Shown: positions 6,731-7,025 of the stretch, one piece after another
Position numbering within the stretch: position 1 is the first letter of the stretch
Layout of the letters: the number at the start of each line of letters is the position of its first letter
Assembly (NCBI GenBank): GCA_016840645.1
Contig: JAEORY010000202.1
Location: 1-7,025 of the forward strand
Source of the DNA: Candidatus Borrarchaeota archaeon
GTDB lineage: Archaea; Asgardarchaeota; Sifarchaeia; Borrarchaeales; Borrarchaeaceae
Reading direction: 5' to 3'
DNA length: 7,025 nucleotides
Translations under genes and position numbers: made by a program
The notes under the pieces: model-generated
Databases searched by the model: none
What the model was told of the DNA's origin: nothing
The model's input: only the letters and a program-made list of their open reading frames with translations

Positions 6731-6957
6731 TGAGATTGTTAGGAAAGTACGTTAGCAGCTTTGGTATTTTTTAAAACAAACAGCTTTGTAAGGAGATCGT
6801 GTAAGCATATTTGATATTTTTTAAAAAAAACAGCTTTGTTAAGAGAACATTAAAGCAGACTTGGTATTTTTTTTAAAAAAGCTTTGTTAGGAGAACATAT
6901 AGGCAGAATTAGTATTCAACAACAGCTTTGTTAGGAGAACCAATTTAAATTATATGT
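6731..6957. repeat. Subterminal ~50-bp AT-rich tandem repeats
   Basis: Imperfect units begin at 6731, 6781, 6831, 6881 and 6923. The first three are each 50 bases, the fourth has lost its first two bases and is shortened to about 42, and the fifth is partial. The consensus begins CAGCTTTGTTAGGAGAACAT, continues AAGCAGACTTGG and ends in TATTTTTTAAAA. The unit at 6731 is the most diverged in its first half, while the GTTAGGAGAAC part is best kept in the units next to the hairpin. No ORF fits here. The location between the capsid protein 2 start and the hairpin suggests origin-like iterons, a promoter/enhancer for the minus-strand gene, or a terminal repeat array. The repeat structure is seen directly; its role is not. 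Confidence 0.85.
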
Positions 6958-7021
6958 ATTTAGGCTAGTTTTGTATGCTGCCGAGGAATACCGAGGCTGC
7001 ATACAAAACTGGCCTAAATAC
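6956..7021. repeat. Long perfect-like hairpin at the right end (possible viral telomere)
   Basis: The arms 6956-6978 and 6999-7021 pair over 23 positions, with a single T-G wobble (6966/7011). After a T-T mismatch the stem resumes with GCC/GGC (6980-6982 and 6995-6997), then tandem G-A/A-G pairs, then GG/CC, closing on an AATA loop at 6987-6990. The top thus reads CCGAGG-AATA-CCGAGG, a direct repeat that also folds through sheared G-A pairs. Beyond the arms the flanks do not match. Such a structure 4 bases from the end of the window resembles the terminal palindromes of parvoviruses and bidnaviruses, but it could also be an internal palindromic origin or a transcription end signal. Confidence 0.85.
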
Positions 7022-7025
7022 CAAC

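Noticed and set aside
6731..6957. CRISPR array
   Set aside because: Units are head-to-tail imperfect repeats without unique spacers of constant length between conserved repeats.
6956..7021. Hairpin as a bacterial rho-independent terminator
   Set aside because: No T-run follows the stem, the stem is AT-rich and far longer than usual, and the surrounding genes lack bacterial ribosome binding sites.
6956..7025. Hairpin as a read-through of a covalently closed dsDNA telomere
   Set aside because: Read-through would continue as the reverse complement of the sequence before 6956; the match stops after the arm at 7021 (CAAC against the expected ATAT). Only four bases are available, so this is weak.
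1..7025. Window as a complete circular genome, with the ATPase frame running across the junction
   Set aside because: Joining the right end to the left keeps the frame open only through the hairpin, with no ATG there and no overlap between the ends; a longer linear sequence is simpler.

Overview
The window looks like the structural-gene end of a small eukaryotic DNA virus, or an integrated relative of one. A packaging ATPase of the FtsK/HerA (A32-like) type is followed by two very basic core-like proteins, a lysine/arginine-rich protein of unknown role, a tiny membrane protein and two large homologous proteins that are probably capsid proteins. Short intergenic gaps without Shine-Dalgarno sequences, AATAAA signals after the forward-strand gene blocks, nuclear-localisation-like basic clusters and the gene set all point to a virus of eukaryotes. 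The nearest known grouping by gene content is the polinton/adintovirus/adenovirus-like set of double jelly-roll viruses. That placement is inference from motifs and gene order; no database search was possible.

Layout: 3-1241 (+) packaging ATPase, open at the left edge; 1247-1717 (+) and 1748-2059 (+) basic core-like proteins; 2097-2804 (+) basic-tailed protein of unknown function; 2824-3057 (+) one-span membrane protein with N-glycosylation sequons, then a poly(A) signal; 3120-4784 (+) putative capsid protein 1, then two abutting poly(A) signals; 4810-6684 (-) putative capsid protein 2, clearly homologous to protein 1 and convergent with it. The last 340 bases hold no gene. They carry about four and a half copies of a ~50-bp AT-rich repeat (6731-6957) and then a strong hairpin (6956-7021) that nearly reaches the right edge.

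The genes form a plausible virion module: the ATPase would pump the genome into a shell built from one or both capsid proteins, the basic proteins would condense DNA, and the membrane protein could serve an envelope, an inner membrane or entry. An 11-base element, TCATAATTCAA or a close variant, lies just before five of the six visible start codons, including the one on the minus strand, and probably marks a shared promoter or transcript boundary.

The most unusual points are the pair of capsid-like paralogues in opposite orientation, and a parvovirus/bidnavirus-style hairpin plus tandem repeats at the end of a genome whose packaging genes are of the double jelly-roll virus type. No replication gene (Rep, DNA polymerase, helicase), integrase or protease is visible; they would lie to the left if present.
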